From NCBI RefSeq assembly GCF_001611275.1, contig NZ_CP015080.1, positions 3,002,956 through 3,066,955 on the forward strand: DNA of 64,000 nucleotides, written 5' to 3'. This DNA is from Desulfuromonas sp. DDH964 (GTDB lineage Bacteria; Desulfobacterota; Desulfuromonadia; Desulfuromonadales; DDH964). Of this stretch, positions 1-7,526 are shown in pieces. A program made the position numbers and the translations under genes. The first letter of the stretch is position 1. Every line of letters begins with the position of its first letter. The notes below the pieces were generated by a model. It did not search any database and had not been told where the DNA came from. It saw nothing but the letters and a program-made list of their open reading frames with translations.

Positions 1-628
1 ACCACGGCGCAGGCAATGGCGGGTATTTGCCTGCGACCAGATAGGCGAGAGCAGACATTGGCCGGGTTAAACAGCCTTTGAGTTCCCTCACTTTTCGCGG
101 GATGATACGGCTGCGGAATTCGTTCATCGTTCCGGGGAAAACCCCCTGCTTGAACATTTTCCGACACAACCGGAGCGCTTCACTTGCATTGTCCAATTTC
201 AACACATTGGACGCTCCCGCTCCCACCGTCAGCTTAAAAACCAATGGGTAGGCGGCCTGACGGGCCCAATCCGACGCCGCCGCGAAGTCCCAGAACACCC
301 AACTCTCCGGGACCGGGGCCTCCAGGGTTTTGAGCAGGTGGAATTGGAATATTTTCTCGTCGAAGTGCCACGCGGTGTCGGTATTCGGGAAAACCGGCTT
401 CTTCAACTGGGTTTCCAGCAGATAAAGGATGTTCTTGGCAGACTGCTTGTGTTCCTGGATGTGGAACCACCGCCACATAATTCCGTCACATCCCCTTGCC
501 TGTTCCAGAAAATCGGGGGCCAACAGGTCGAGGAACTTCACCTCCACGCCACGCACCCTGAAAAACTCTGCCCACCGGTCAGAATAACTCGTTCCCCACA
601 TATTGTCGGGATGTATGCCGATGCGCAT
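1..628 (-). CDS. ATP-grasp-like protein (C-terminus beyond window edge)
   Basis: An open frame runs from an ATG at 628 off the left edge, giving 209 visible residues and no stop. It starts 3 bases after the stop of the DUF362 gene, so the two are surely one transcription unit. Residues about 78-135 resemble the entry to an ATP-grasp fold: a PVFPNTDTAWHFDEK-type stretch, then YPLVFKLTVGAGAS with Lys132 and a Gly-rich loop, as in RimK-like ligases. The substrate cannot be told. Setting next to a flippase, methyltransferase and glycosyltransferases suggests a role in decorating or building a surface polymer, which is inference only. The real end and the catalytic Mg-binding residues lie outside the window. 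Confidence 0.72.
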   Translation of the reverse strand, partial: MRIGIHPDNMWGTSYSDRWAEFFRVRGVEVKFLDLLAPDFLEQARGCDGIMWRWFHIQEHKQSAKNILYLLETQLKKPVFPNTDTAWHFDEKIFQFHLLKTLEAPVPESWVFWDFAAASDWARQAAYPLVFKLTVGAGASNVLKLDNASEALRLCRKMFKQGVFPGTMNEFRSRIIPRKVRELKGCLTRPMSALAYLVAGKYPPLPAPW

Positions 629-631
629 GCG

Positions 632-2008
632 CTACCCTCGCCACTCGATGTGACCCTGCCATCCGGAGGCGGGGACAAATTCTCGACCGAATTTATCTCT
701 GAGTTCGTCTATGGCCAGACTTCGCCCATTGCAGATGATTTGGCAGTCCCCAGGCGCCAGAGTGGTGAGCCGATACGGGAATCCCTGAAAGGCCTCTCGG
801 ATCATTGGAATCTTGAGAGGATCAAAGCCCATTAGGGACGCGTGAACCCAATCGGCAAAAGCCGAGTTGCTGGAAAATGTGACTGCGCCAAGGGGTACGG
901 GCATGGGGGCGAGCGGACCATTCCCCTCTCCCGCGATCACCGCATCGGTTAGGGAGAAAATGGTCCGTTGCTGCATGTCTGATATTGCGCCGTCTATTGT
1001 ACCGTAGAGAAGTATCCGGTTCAGGTCCAGCGCCATCCGCCAGACGGTATCGTTACCGTGCCAGCCGCCTTCAATTTCAGGATTACCAAGTAAATTTTGG
1101 GCTTTAAGCAGGTATCTGGCACTTTTCAGCCATTTCTGACAGCCGGCCGTACCGATACGTCGATTGGCCTCGTCCAGGCAATACTCTGCCATCTTCTTTA
1201 CCTGGGACGTCCCGGGGTAACAATCACCGCCCTCCTTGCTCCCCCCCAATCGGTGATGCGGCAGATACTCCTTGTTCCCATTCAGACCGACAAGATTTTT
1301 CAGGGCGGCGGTGATACCCCCTTTTTTATGGGTTTTGAGCTTGGGAAGGTTGATGATGACATCCGCCTCGAAAGGCTCTTTGGCGAGCAGGTATTGGTGA
1401 CACCCGGGGCCATGTTTTTCGGCAAGTCGGTCGGGATCATAGCAGGTAATTCTGAATCGGCTCTCCGGATCTGACACTGGCTCTAGAAGACTCGCTTTTC
1501 CCAGATCGAAAAGGACATAGCGTTCCAGGCTGCGAACGTCCTGATCCTGACCGAGACTCAGGTCTCCGTCGCGAAGAATGGTCCGTCGCAAATCGAGAAT
1601 GTCCACCGGGCAATCAGACTTGGCCACGATCATTTCACGCCACTCAGGGGGCACCAGAGTCTCGAAGTGACACTCCTGAATCGGCGCGTCACCTATGACC
1701 ACTCGACCAGGCTTGGCCTTGAGCACCTCCCCCAACACGGCAAGGATGAAATTTGGATGGGTCACCAAGCAGTCCATGCCATGACCGCCATAGTTTTCAT
1801 GCAATACCCAGTTGGGCTTGAGAAGGACAGTCGCCCCCTCATCAATGATCTCAGAAAAAGGAGCCTGGCGGTTGTTGTGGCCAACCCCCGCAGCGTATAG
1901 GGCGTCCCGAATCAGGCCCGACAATTCCTGAACATCCGGGTAGGCGGGAGACCCACTCATCCGAACAGAGACCCCAACTTTGTTTTCCGTATGATGTTCA
2001 GTCACCAT
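632..2008 (-). CDS. DUF362 domain protein
   Basis: 458 residues from the ATG at 2008. The hallmark of DUF362 is clear at residues 223-238 (KLKTHKKGGITAALKN), with an LKPNW motif at 63-67. DUF362 proteins are of unsettled biochemistry; several carry 4Fe-4S ferredoxin domains, but this one shows no CX2CX2C cluster. The longer open frame to 2095 is rejected because its first 29 codons lie in the terminal sequence of the IS3 element. The chosen ATG keeps an AGGG 5 bases upstream. Neighbours (methyltransferase, Wzx-type flippase, ATP-grasp) place it in a polysaccharide cluster, where DUF362 genes are seen in other bacteria. Confidence 0.8.
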   Translation of the reverse strand: MVTEHHTENKVGVSVRMSGSPAYPDVQELSGLIRDALYAAGVGHNNRQAPFSEIIDEGATVLLKPNWVLHENYGGHGMDCLVTHPNFILAVLGEVLKAKPGRVVIGDAPIQECHFETLVPPEWREMIVAKSDCPVDILDLRRTILRDGDLSLGQDQDVRSLERYVLFDLGKASLLEPVSDPESRFRITCYDPDRLAEKHGPGCHQYLLAKEPFEADVIINLPKLKTHKKGGITAALKNLVGLNGNKEYLPHHRLGGSKEGGDCYPGTSQVKKMAEYCLDEANRRIGTAGCQKWLKSARYLLKAQNLLGNPEIEGGWHGNDTVWRMALDLNRILLYGTIDGAISDMQQRTIFSLTDAVIAGEGNGPLAPMPVPLGAVTFSSNSAFADWVHASLMGFDPLKIPMIREAFQGFPYRLTTLAPGDCQIICNGRSLAIDELRDKFGREFVPASGWQGHIEWRG

Positions 2009-2019
2009 CGTACCCTGAC
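2006..2019. repeat. Left flanking direct repeat of the IS3 element
   Basis: The 14-mer CATCGTACCCTGAC recurs in the same orientation at 3329-3342, directly outside the other IS end. The 12 bases TCGTACCCTGAC are the safe flanking duplication; the leading CA could belong to the IS terminus. This copy covers the ATG of the DUF362 gene (2006-2008, complement). Confidence 0.7.
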
Positions 2020-2054
2020 TGTAGCGGAACCGGTTCCTTGGACACAAGTTTAGA

Positions 2055-2924
2055 TTATGCCGCCTGACGGATTTCGTCGGGCGACCGGAAGCCATTTTTC
2101 TCGACTCGCCATTCGCTGTTGTAGAGTTCGACGAAGGTTTTCACGGCCTCGCGAACATCATCGATGGTACGGAATATTCGGCCATAGATGGCTTGCTCTT
2201 TCAAGGTGCGGTTGAATCGTTCAGCAACTCCGTTGGTCTGTGGTTCGGCAACGAAGGCAAAGCTGGGGGTGATTCCCCAGAACTTGATCTGGTTCAGAAA
2301 ATGGTCTGAGAGGTACTGGGTGCCGTGATCCATACGCAGAGACAACCCTCGGGCAATATCTTTCTCTACGCCCCCATAGATGTTGTCTAACGCCATGGAA
2401 AGTGGTTGAAGAGCAGCATAACGGTCGCCGGTCTTGCAAACATGCCAGCCGACACATTCGGCGTTCCAGTGCTCGACGGCGCTAAAGATCCAGACCCAGC
2501 CTTCGTCGAGAGTGAATACGCGGGTGCCATCGGTGCCCCACATTAGATTCGGAGCCATGGTGATGATTTTACCATCATGCGCCTTGGCTGCTTTGGGCCA
2601 ACCCCGGTGAGGTGACAACAGATGATTCTCGCGCATCAACCGCAGAACCCGCTTGCGTGCGATGCGCACGCCGTCACAAATCCGCAGCCTGGCCCAGACC
2701 TTGCGGTGTCCTTCGCCGGTGAACGGGGACGTGGCCAGATCGTGACGGATCATGGCGAGAAGATCCTCATCACTGATTGACGGACGTGGGCCACGACGCT
2801 TGGGAGTTGATTGCGGAATCTGGCGCGAGGCATGGTAGAACGAGGAGCGAGCCTGCTCCCAAACATTGCAAACCCGCTGGACGCCGTAGGCCTTTTCAGC
2901 GCCTGGGGAGATCGTTTGGCTCAT
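2055..2924 (-). CDS. IS3-family transposase OrfB (DDE integrase domain)
   Basis: 289 residues. An HTH_21-like region (about 50-105) precedes an rve integrase core. The acidic triad is visible as Asp132 (WGTDGT), Asp199 (RMDHGTQY) and Glu235 (NGVAERFNRT), giving the DD35E spacing typical of IS3. Its ATG overlaps the stop of OrfA by ATGA. A run of six A upstream in OrfA allows a -1 frameshift into this frame with no intervening stop, so the working enzyme is probably the OrfAB fusion. The frame is complete. Confidence 0.92.
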   Translation of the reverse strand: MSQTISPGAEKAYGVQRVCNVWEQARSSFYHASRQIPQSTPKRRGPRPSISDEDLLAMIRHDLATSPFTGEGHRKVWARLRICDGVRIARKRVLRLMRENHLLSPHRGWPKAAKAHDGKIITMAPNLMWGTDGTRVFTLDEGWVWIFSAVEHWNAECVGWHVCKTGDRYAALQPLSMALDNIYGGVEKDIARGLSLRMDHGTQYLSDHFLNQIKFWGITPSFAFVAEPQTNGVAERFNRTLKEQAIYGRIFRTIDDVREAVKTFVELYNSEWRVEKNGFRSPDEIRQAA

Positions 2925-3262
2925 TTCGACGACCTCCGTTTGGCTAAAGGGCCGGGTTTTTTAACCCGTTCCCAAAGTAGTTCGTTTTCCATGGTCAATT
3001 CGCCGATCCGGCGCATGGCCTGGTTGAGTTCCGCTTGAGTCGGATCGTTCTGACGTTGTTTCAACGACTCATCGATTCCGGTCAGCGCTTTCTCTCGCCA
3101 CTGCTCCAGGCGGTAGATTTCGATGCTCAACTCGCGGGACAGAGCATCAACCGATTCGCCCCGCAGCAAGCGCAGAACCACTTCACGCTTGCGGGCAGCG
3201 CTCCAACGTTGCCCTTCGGCCAAAGGCCCAGTGACTGTTTCGTTCTTGTTGTTTGTTGTCAT
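2921..3262 (-). CDS. IS3-family transposase OrfA (HTH_8)
   Basis: 113 residues. Residues about 18-60 form the HTH of IS3 OrfA proteins (RWSAARKREVVLRLLRGES), followed by a leucine-rich coiled coil (about 75-100) used for multimer formation. The start is backed by AAGGAG nine bases upstream of the ATG at 3262. The stop overlaps the orfB start. Confidence 0.9.
   Translation of the reverse strand: MTTNNKNETVTGPLAEGQRWSAARKREVVLRLLRGESVDALSRELSIEIYRLEQWREKALTGIDESLKQRQNDPTQAELNQAMRRIGELTMENELLWERVKKPGPLAKRRSSK
2957..2962 (-). other. Candidate -1 programmed frameshift site (A6) in orfA
   Basis: On the minus strand orfA reads GTT AAA AAA CCC here. Slipping back one base gives an open path (T-R-P-F-S-Q-T-E-V-V-E-M-S-Q) straight into orfB. 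IS3 elements use such A-rich slippery sites to make the OrfAB transposase. Frameshifting itself is inferred. Confidence 0.6.
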
Positions 3263-3328
3263 TATTAATCTCCTTGGACATCGGGATTCTATCCCAAATC
3301 AGTGTCCAAGAAAACTGGTGCCGCTATA

Positions 3329-3342
3329 CATCGTACCCTGAC
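3329..3342. repeat. Right flanking direct repeat of the IS3 element
   Basis: Second copy of CATCGTACCCTGAC (see 2006-2019), immediately outside the right terminal inverted repeat. Confidence 0.7.
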
Positions 3343-3433
3343 CCCAACAGTTGTGCGGCCAGCAGTTGCCGACCAGTTCAAGAAAACTATCCCGCCACGG
3401 ATTTGCATCTTCATGCCTAACGATGCCGGCCTG

Positions 3434-4243
3434 CTAATCGCTGGTTCCCCGAGCACGGGGAGAAGGCTTGCTACCATAGACATACAAAAAGGGTGAAAGT
3501 AATGAGCAGCCTTTTTGATAAGCAGTTTTTGCCAAAAGTTTCTCTGTCATTTTCGACAGCGTCCTTACGACCGGGAGAATCAGCGCATCTAACCTGGGAA
3601 AGCGTTGGTCCAGCCCCCAAGCAACTATGCCGAACGAGAACAGTCCAGCATACCCGTGATCGGAAACGTCAAGCCCACAGTCCCGGTAGGCCTTGACAAG
3701 TTCTGACCTTCTGATGGTTCGGTGCTTGGACAACAGGGCTGGCTGATAGAGACCGGCCAAACATCCATGCACTGAATACAGATTTGGTACTTCAGTCAGA
3801 ACGGTCCCACACGGCCCGGCAAATTGCGCGAGCCGTCCTAGGATATCCGTCAATGACGTGAAATGTTCAACCAGACCGAGAGAATAAACCAAGTCGAAAG
3901 TTCCGATATCGGCAGCAGCAAGTTCAAAGATATCGCCACAGATGATTTCACCTGTCACACCTTCCCTGACAAGGTTATCTTTGGCAAGTCGACATCCCTC
4001 CTCCGAATAATCGATACCGAAGACCTTTGCCCCGGTTTTTTGGCCCAGATAGGGCAGCCACACGGAATTGCCACACCCCACCTCAAGAATATTTCGCGGC
4101 CGGACTGCCTGGACCGCCTGCATCAGAAAAAACTCGATAGATTTTTCCGTATAGGTCGTAGGTTGCCAACCTCCCCTCTCACCGCAAACCGCATGCGCGT
4201 AAACCTGATCCCAATGCGACTTTCCCGTCAGATCACTTCTCAC
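3434..4243 (-). CDS. Class I SAM-dependent methyltransferase
   Basis: 269 residues. Motif I is ILEVGCGNS at residues 52-60 and the acidic loop after beta-2 is FGIDYSEEG, the usual S-adenosylmethionine pocket of Methyltransf_11/25 folds. The target is unknown; its place just after a Wzx-type flippase points to methylation of a sugar or lipid-linked glycan. It follows the flippase by 17 bases in the same operon. Before the IS3 insertion its stop would have been about 90 bases from the DUF362 start. Confidence 0.85.
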   Translation of the reverse strand: MRSDLTGKSHWDQVYAHAVCGERGGWQPTTYTEKSIEFFLMQAVQAVRPRNILEVGCGNSVWLPYLGQKTGAKVFGIDYSEEGCRLAKDNLVREGVTGEIICGDIFELAAADIGTFDLVYSLGLVEHFTSLTDILGRLAQFAGPCGTVLTEVPNLYSVHGCLAGLYQPALLSKHRTIRRSELVKAYRDCGLDVSDHGYAGLFSFGIVAWGLDQRFPRLDALILPVVRTLSKMTEKLLAKTAYQKGCSLLSPFLYVYGSKPSPRARGTSD

Positions 4244-4260
4244 AATAGGTCACCCGTGAA

Positions 4261-5595
4261 TTACCAGAATTTCGGACAAAGCAATGCGCGGGTCAGCATC
4301 TGAGTGGATTTTCGCAATGGCGCATACAACAATCCACCGCCGTGAGCTGCGACCCAGTAGGCAACGCAGGAGGCAATCACCGCCCCCATGCCTCCATAGC
4401 GGGGGATCAACACCAGGTTCAGGAGAACATTGACCAACGCACCAGCCAGCACCATGCCGAATAAAACCCGAGACCAGTTCATGGCCAGAAGATAAGCATT
4501 CCGGGCCACGGCAAGATTGGCGAACAGTCCGGCCCAGATTAGCAGCGCCAGCATGGGGCCCGCCGCCGCATAGTCCTGACCGAACAGCCGGCTGACGACC
4601 ACCCCCGAAACAAAGGTCACTGGTACGGCAACGGCATATCCCATAAACGCCAGTAGGTTATAAAGCCTCTGCAGCCGGTTGTAGAATTCGACTGCGTCGA
4701 CTTCCCGTGCACGAACGATATTGGGAAACACAGACGATACGACGGCAGTCGGAATGAAATACCAGACCTCTGCCAAGCGAACTGCCGCAGAATAAACCCC
4801 GACCTCATGGTCGTCGATCATCTGCCCGAGCATGACCTGGTCGATCCGCATATATACCATGAACACCACCCCGGAAAGGAGGAGCGGCCAGCAATCCGAA
4901 AGCAACCTGCGAGCGTGCGCAAGGTTCACTCTCCAGGCCGATATCCGTTGTCCTTGGTAGCGATAGGCAACCAGCAGACCCGTAGCCGCCAGCAACAACT
5001 CGACGACACCGACAATGACGAAATCAATCAGGGGAGCCCGCACCATGACCAGCGCGATCTTGGCAACGGAACTTACGATAAAAGCAGAGCACTTGGCATA
5101 CACAACATAGACGGAGCGAACTTTTGATTGGAACCACAAATCGATCGTGTCGAGCGCCTGAAATAGCAGCCCCGCCCCCATGATGGCCGCAAATACCTGT
5201 GCCAAACGGTCGTCGGGCCTGAATAACAATATCGCTCCAAGCATTGCCAGGTAGGCTATTGCCCCGGCGCTTAAACGCAGAAAAAATGTCACGCCCAGGA
5301 TCTCTGCTGCATGCTCCGGGGCTTTTACGAGGTCCCTAACAACGATACCGTCAAGTCCCAACAGTGAAAGCGATGAAAATATTGCAACGAATGACCCTAC
5401 GAAACTCAACAGCCCGAATTGAGTCGGGCCGAGATATCTGGCAACCCAGATGCCAACCACAAGCCCGAGGCCCATCCTGACCAGTTTGTCGGCAAACAAC
5501 CATCCAGTATTGTCAATTGCTTTTCGCAACTCGTCACGCCCGAAGAGCCTTTCTCGAAAATGGCGCGGCAGGAATTGTAACCAGAAACTGCTCAT
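4261..5595 (-). CDS. Oligosaccharide flippase (Wzx/MOP superfamily)
   Basis: 444 residues with about 12 hydrophobic segments. The N-terminal part (DNTGWLFADKLVRMGLGLVVGIWVARYLGP, residues about 28-57) is typical of polysaccharide-exporting MOP transporters, which move lipid-linked repeat units across the inner membrane. The ATG overlaps the stop of the upstream regulator gene by ATGA, implying translational coupling. Confidence 0.88.
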   Translation of the reverse strand: MSSFWLQFLPRHFRERLFGRDELRKAIDNTGWLFADKLVRMGLGLVVGIWVARYLGPTQFGLLSFVGSFVAIFSSLSLLGLDGIVVRDLVKAPEHAAEILGVTFFLRLSAGAIAYLAMLGAILLFRPDDRLAQVFAAIMGAGLLFQALDTIDLWFQSKVRSVYVVYAKCSAFIVSSVAKIALVMVRAPLIDFVIVGVVELLLAATGLLVAYRYQGQRISAWRVNLAHARRLLSDCWPLLLSGVVFMVYMRIDQVMLGQMIDDHEVGVYSAAVRLAEVWYFIPTAVVSSVFPNIVRAREVDAVEFYNRLQRLYNLLAFMGYAVAVPVTFVSGVVVSRLFGQDYAAAGPMLALLIWAGLFANLAVARNAYLLAMNWSRVLFGMVLAGALVNVLLNLVLIPRYGGMGAVIASCVAYWVAAHGGGLLYAPLRKSTQMLTRALLCPKFW

Positions 5596-6245
5596 TTGGC
5601 GAGCCCGCCTGAACCCTGGCCACCCTGCCTAAAACAATTCGCCTGGCCCTCGGCACCCAAGATATTTGCAGGACGAACCCCTAATGCAAGCAAGCTGTCG
5701 CGCAATAAAGGGCCTTTTTTGAGGGATGTCACCACAATTGGGAGTCCCCTATAGGTAAACACCGCCGCAAGGGGCTGGATAACGCGACCAAGAAACAATT
5801 CTCCAACCCGCTTGTCATCCATGGCCGACACCAGACTCAAGTTAGTCTCCTGTAACGACATGAATGCGATTTCCGCCACTTCGTCGATGCCGCAGAAAAC
5901 TATTTCCCTAGCACCCTTCTGCTGCATCCGCCGAAAGAGTCCCAGGTAATCTTGCCGGGTGGTGGTATACAAACCGGTGAAGTAGCTCAGGTGCTGATAG
6001 GCTAGACGGCTTTTCTCGGTCAGCCCCTTGGGGGTAAGGAGGTAAGCATAGCGATTGCGTGGATAGGACTTAACACGAACAAAACCCTTGGCCACCAGGT
6101 TCTTGAGGTAAGAATTCACCAACCCCAGCGCGATCCCAAGCCGTCGTGACAGATCGCGTTGCGAAAGGTTCTCCGCCTTCTCGATTTCGGCAAGGAGCAA
6201 AAATGCCCGGTAATTCTCTTGTCCGTTTTCGCGCTCAGTGTTCAT
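5592..6245 (-). CDS. MarR/EPS-type winged-helix regulator with a C-terminal extension
   Basis: 217 residues. Residues about 8-80 form a winged helix (ENLSQRDLSRRLGIALGLVNSYLKNLVAKGFV), much like the EPS-associated MarR regulators that head exopolysaccharide clusters. Residues about 110-200 look like an alpha/beta domain (REIVFCGIDEVAEIAFMSL; LPIVVTSLKKGP) that might sense a ligand, which is inference. The start codon lies within a 17-base palindrome and has no clear ribosome binding site. A promoter only 9 bases upstream suggests a leaderless mRNA. Likely autoregulator of the flippase operon. Confidence 0.78.
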   Translation of the reverse strand: MNTERENGQENYRAFLLLAEIEKAENLSQRDLSRRLGIALGLVNSYLKNLVAKGFVRVKSYPRNRYAYLLTPKGLTEKSRLAYQHLSYFTGLYTTTRQDYLGLFRRMQQKGAREIVFCGIDEVAEIAFMSLQETNLSLVSAMDDKRVGELFLGRVIQPLAAVFTYRGLPIVVTSLKKGPLLRDSLLALGVRPANILGAEGQANCFRQGGQGSGGLAK

Positions 6246-6255
6246 GAGGCGAACA
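6239..6255. promoter_or_regulatory. Candidate operator 1, TGTTC-N7-GAACA
   Basis: TGTTCATGAGGCGAACA is an inverted repeat that spans the start codon of the regulator (complement of 6243-6245) and touches the -10 box. A second site with the same arms lies exactly 60 bases away (6299-6315). Confidence 0.6.
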
Positions 6256-6282
6256 CTATCACGACAATTAAATGAAATTCAA
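6255..6282 (-). promoter_or_regulatory. Candidate sigma-70 promoter of the regulator-flippase operon
   Basis: On the minus strand, TTGAAT (6277-6282), a 16-base spacer and GATAGT (6255-6260). Only 9 bases separate the -10 box from the ATG, so the transcript would be leaderless or nearly so. Confidence 0.5.
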
Positions 6283-6287
6283 CAGTT

Positions 6288-7490
6288 TTATCGCTTACTG
6301 TTCATAATCTGAACATCACTGTCACCGACTCCAAGGAGCCTGTGGTAGACGTGTTCCAGCAGGGTCGCCCGGTTAGCCCAGGAGTGTTCGGCCAGCGCCT
6401 TCTGCCACGCCACTCTTCCCAAATTCCGGCCCCGCTCCGGATCGTCCAGAAGCGCTGCCAACCCATTGGTCAGCGCCTCGGCATCACCGAATTCGGCATA
6501 GAGCCCCGCATCCCCCAGAATCTCCCGGTTGATGCGGGTATCAAAAACCACGGCCGGCAACCCGCAAGCCATGTAGTTGAAGAGCTTGCCGTTGGCCTCG
6601 GTGCGGGAAAGCTTGGGAGAGATTGCGATCTGACCAAGGGAGAGGTAGCGAGCCGCCTGGTCGTAAGGGATCTTGCCGGTGAAGGTAACCAATCCGGCAA
6701 TGCCCAATGTCGCCGCCCGTTCCCGGTAGGCCCTCTCCGGGTAGCCCATGAGAAGAAAGTGGCAGTCCTGGCGGCGGGCAGAGAGCGTCTTGATGACATC
6801 GAGGAGCAAATCGATCCCCTGGTATTCGTTCATGGCGCCGAGAAAGACGACAACTTGTTTGGCGGGCGGCAAGCCCAACTCCCGTTTCAGATCATGCTGG
6901 CCCGGGTGATGATGGAAGTCCCCGGCGTCGACGCCATCGACCACTGCCGTAATTCGTGCTTCCGGTACTGCGAAATCGGCTTTCAGCAGTTCGGCGGTCG
7001 GCGTCGCGCTGGTGACAATCGCATCGGCGCGGCGACAGATCCAGGCTTCGAGCAGATAAAAAACCCGGTAGAGGAGCGACCCCTTGCGGACGAAGCGATG
7101 ATCGACCAGTTCGCCGGTCAGACTCCCCTGGCAATCGAAGACGATCGGCAACCGCAGTACGGGTTTGAGCAGGGCGGCAACAAAAGCGCCCTCATGGAGA
7201 TGGGCATGCAGGAGATCAGGCCGGAAGCGCCGGGCCACCTGCCAGGCCTTGAAGAGCAAGAGGATGTCGAGGTACGGCTTGTGCCAGGAGGGGCCGGCGG
7301 AGAGCTTCCGGTACCAGGGGACGGCCGGAATCCGTTCGGTGGGGATGTCGTCCAGGTTGCGGCCCAGGTGATAGGTGACGATGCGCACCTCATGACCAAG
7401 GCGGCGCAGGACCCGTGCTTCCTCATAGATGCGAACATGGCAGCCACGATCCGAAAAGTAGGGGGTGGGGGCGAGCATGAGAATCCGCAT
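6288..7490 (-). CDS. Glycosyltransferase family 4
   Basis: 400 residues with a GT-B fold. The N-terminal Rossmann half begins MRILMLAPTPYFSDRG, and the C-terminal half carries LGAMNEYQGIDLLLD and the donor-binding region EANGKLFNYMACGLP, the E-x7-E type motif of retaining GT4 enzymes. It probably adds a sugar to a lipid-linked polysaccharide intermediate at the cytoplasmic face. Gap of 36 bases to the upstream GT-C gene, so same operon; the next regulator gene has its own promoter. Confidence 0.88.
   Translation of the reverse strand: MRILMLAPTPYFSDRGCHVRIYEEARVLRRLGHEVRIVTYHLGRNLDDIPTERIPAVPWYRKLSAGPSWHKPYLDILLLFKAWQVARRFRPDLLHAHLHEGAFVAALLKPVLRLPIVFDCQGSLTGELVDHRFVRKGSLLYRVFYLLEAWICRRADAIVTSATPTAELLKADFAVPEARITAVVDGVDAGDFHHHPGQHDLKRELGLPPAKQVVVFLGAMNEYQGIDLLLDVIKTLSARRQDCHFLLMGYPERAYRERAATLGIAGLVTFTGKIPYDQAARYLSLGQIAISPKLSRTEANGKLFNYMACGLPAVVFDTRINREILGDAGLYAEFGDAEALTNGLAALLDDPERGRNLGRVAWQKALAEHSWANRATLLEHVYHRLLGVGDSDVQIMNSKR
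6299..6315. promoter_or_regulatory. Candidate operator 2, TGTTC-N7-GAACA
   Basis: TGTTCATAATCTGAACA, a 17-base palindrome with arms identical to operator 1. It lies upstream of the promoter, inside the last codons of the glycosyltransferase gene. Confidence 0.6.
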
Positions 7491-7526
7491 AGTCGTACGT
7501 CCCGGGCAGAGCGCCGCAAAGCTGGA

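Larger units (their letters stand above)
2020..3330 (-). mobile_element. IS3-family insertion sequence
   Basis: About 1.3 kb carrying overlapping orfA and orfB. The ends are imperfect inverted repeats: 2020-2045 reads TGTAGCGGAACCGGTT then TTGGACAC, and the complement of 3302-3330 reads TGTATAGCGGCACCAGTT then TTGGACAC, both starting with TG. It is flanked by a direct repeat of 12-14 bases, longer than the 3-5 bases usual for IS3 elements. Both frames are intact, so it looks potentially active. It separates the methyltransferase gene from the DUF362 gene without breaking either. Confidence 0.85.

Noticed and set aside
338..835. Plus-strand frame at the left edge
   Set aside because: Antisense to the ATP-grasp and DUF362 genes, which have clear motifs on the minus strand.
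3289..3496. Short frames on both strands across the right IS border
   Set aside because: They cross the IS terminal repeat and the methyltransferase 3' end, and exist only because of the insertion.
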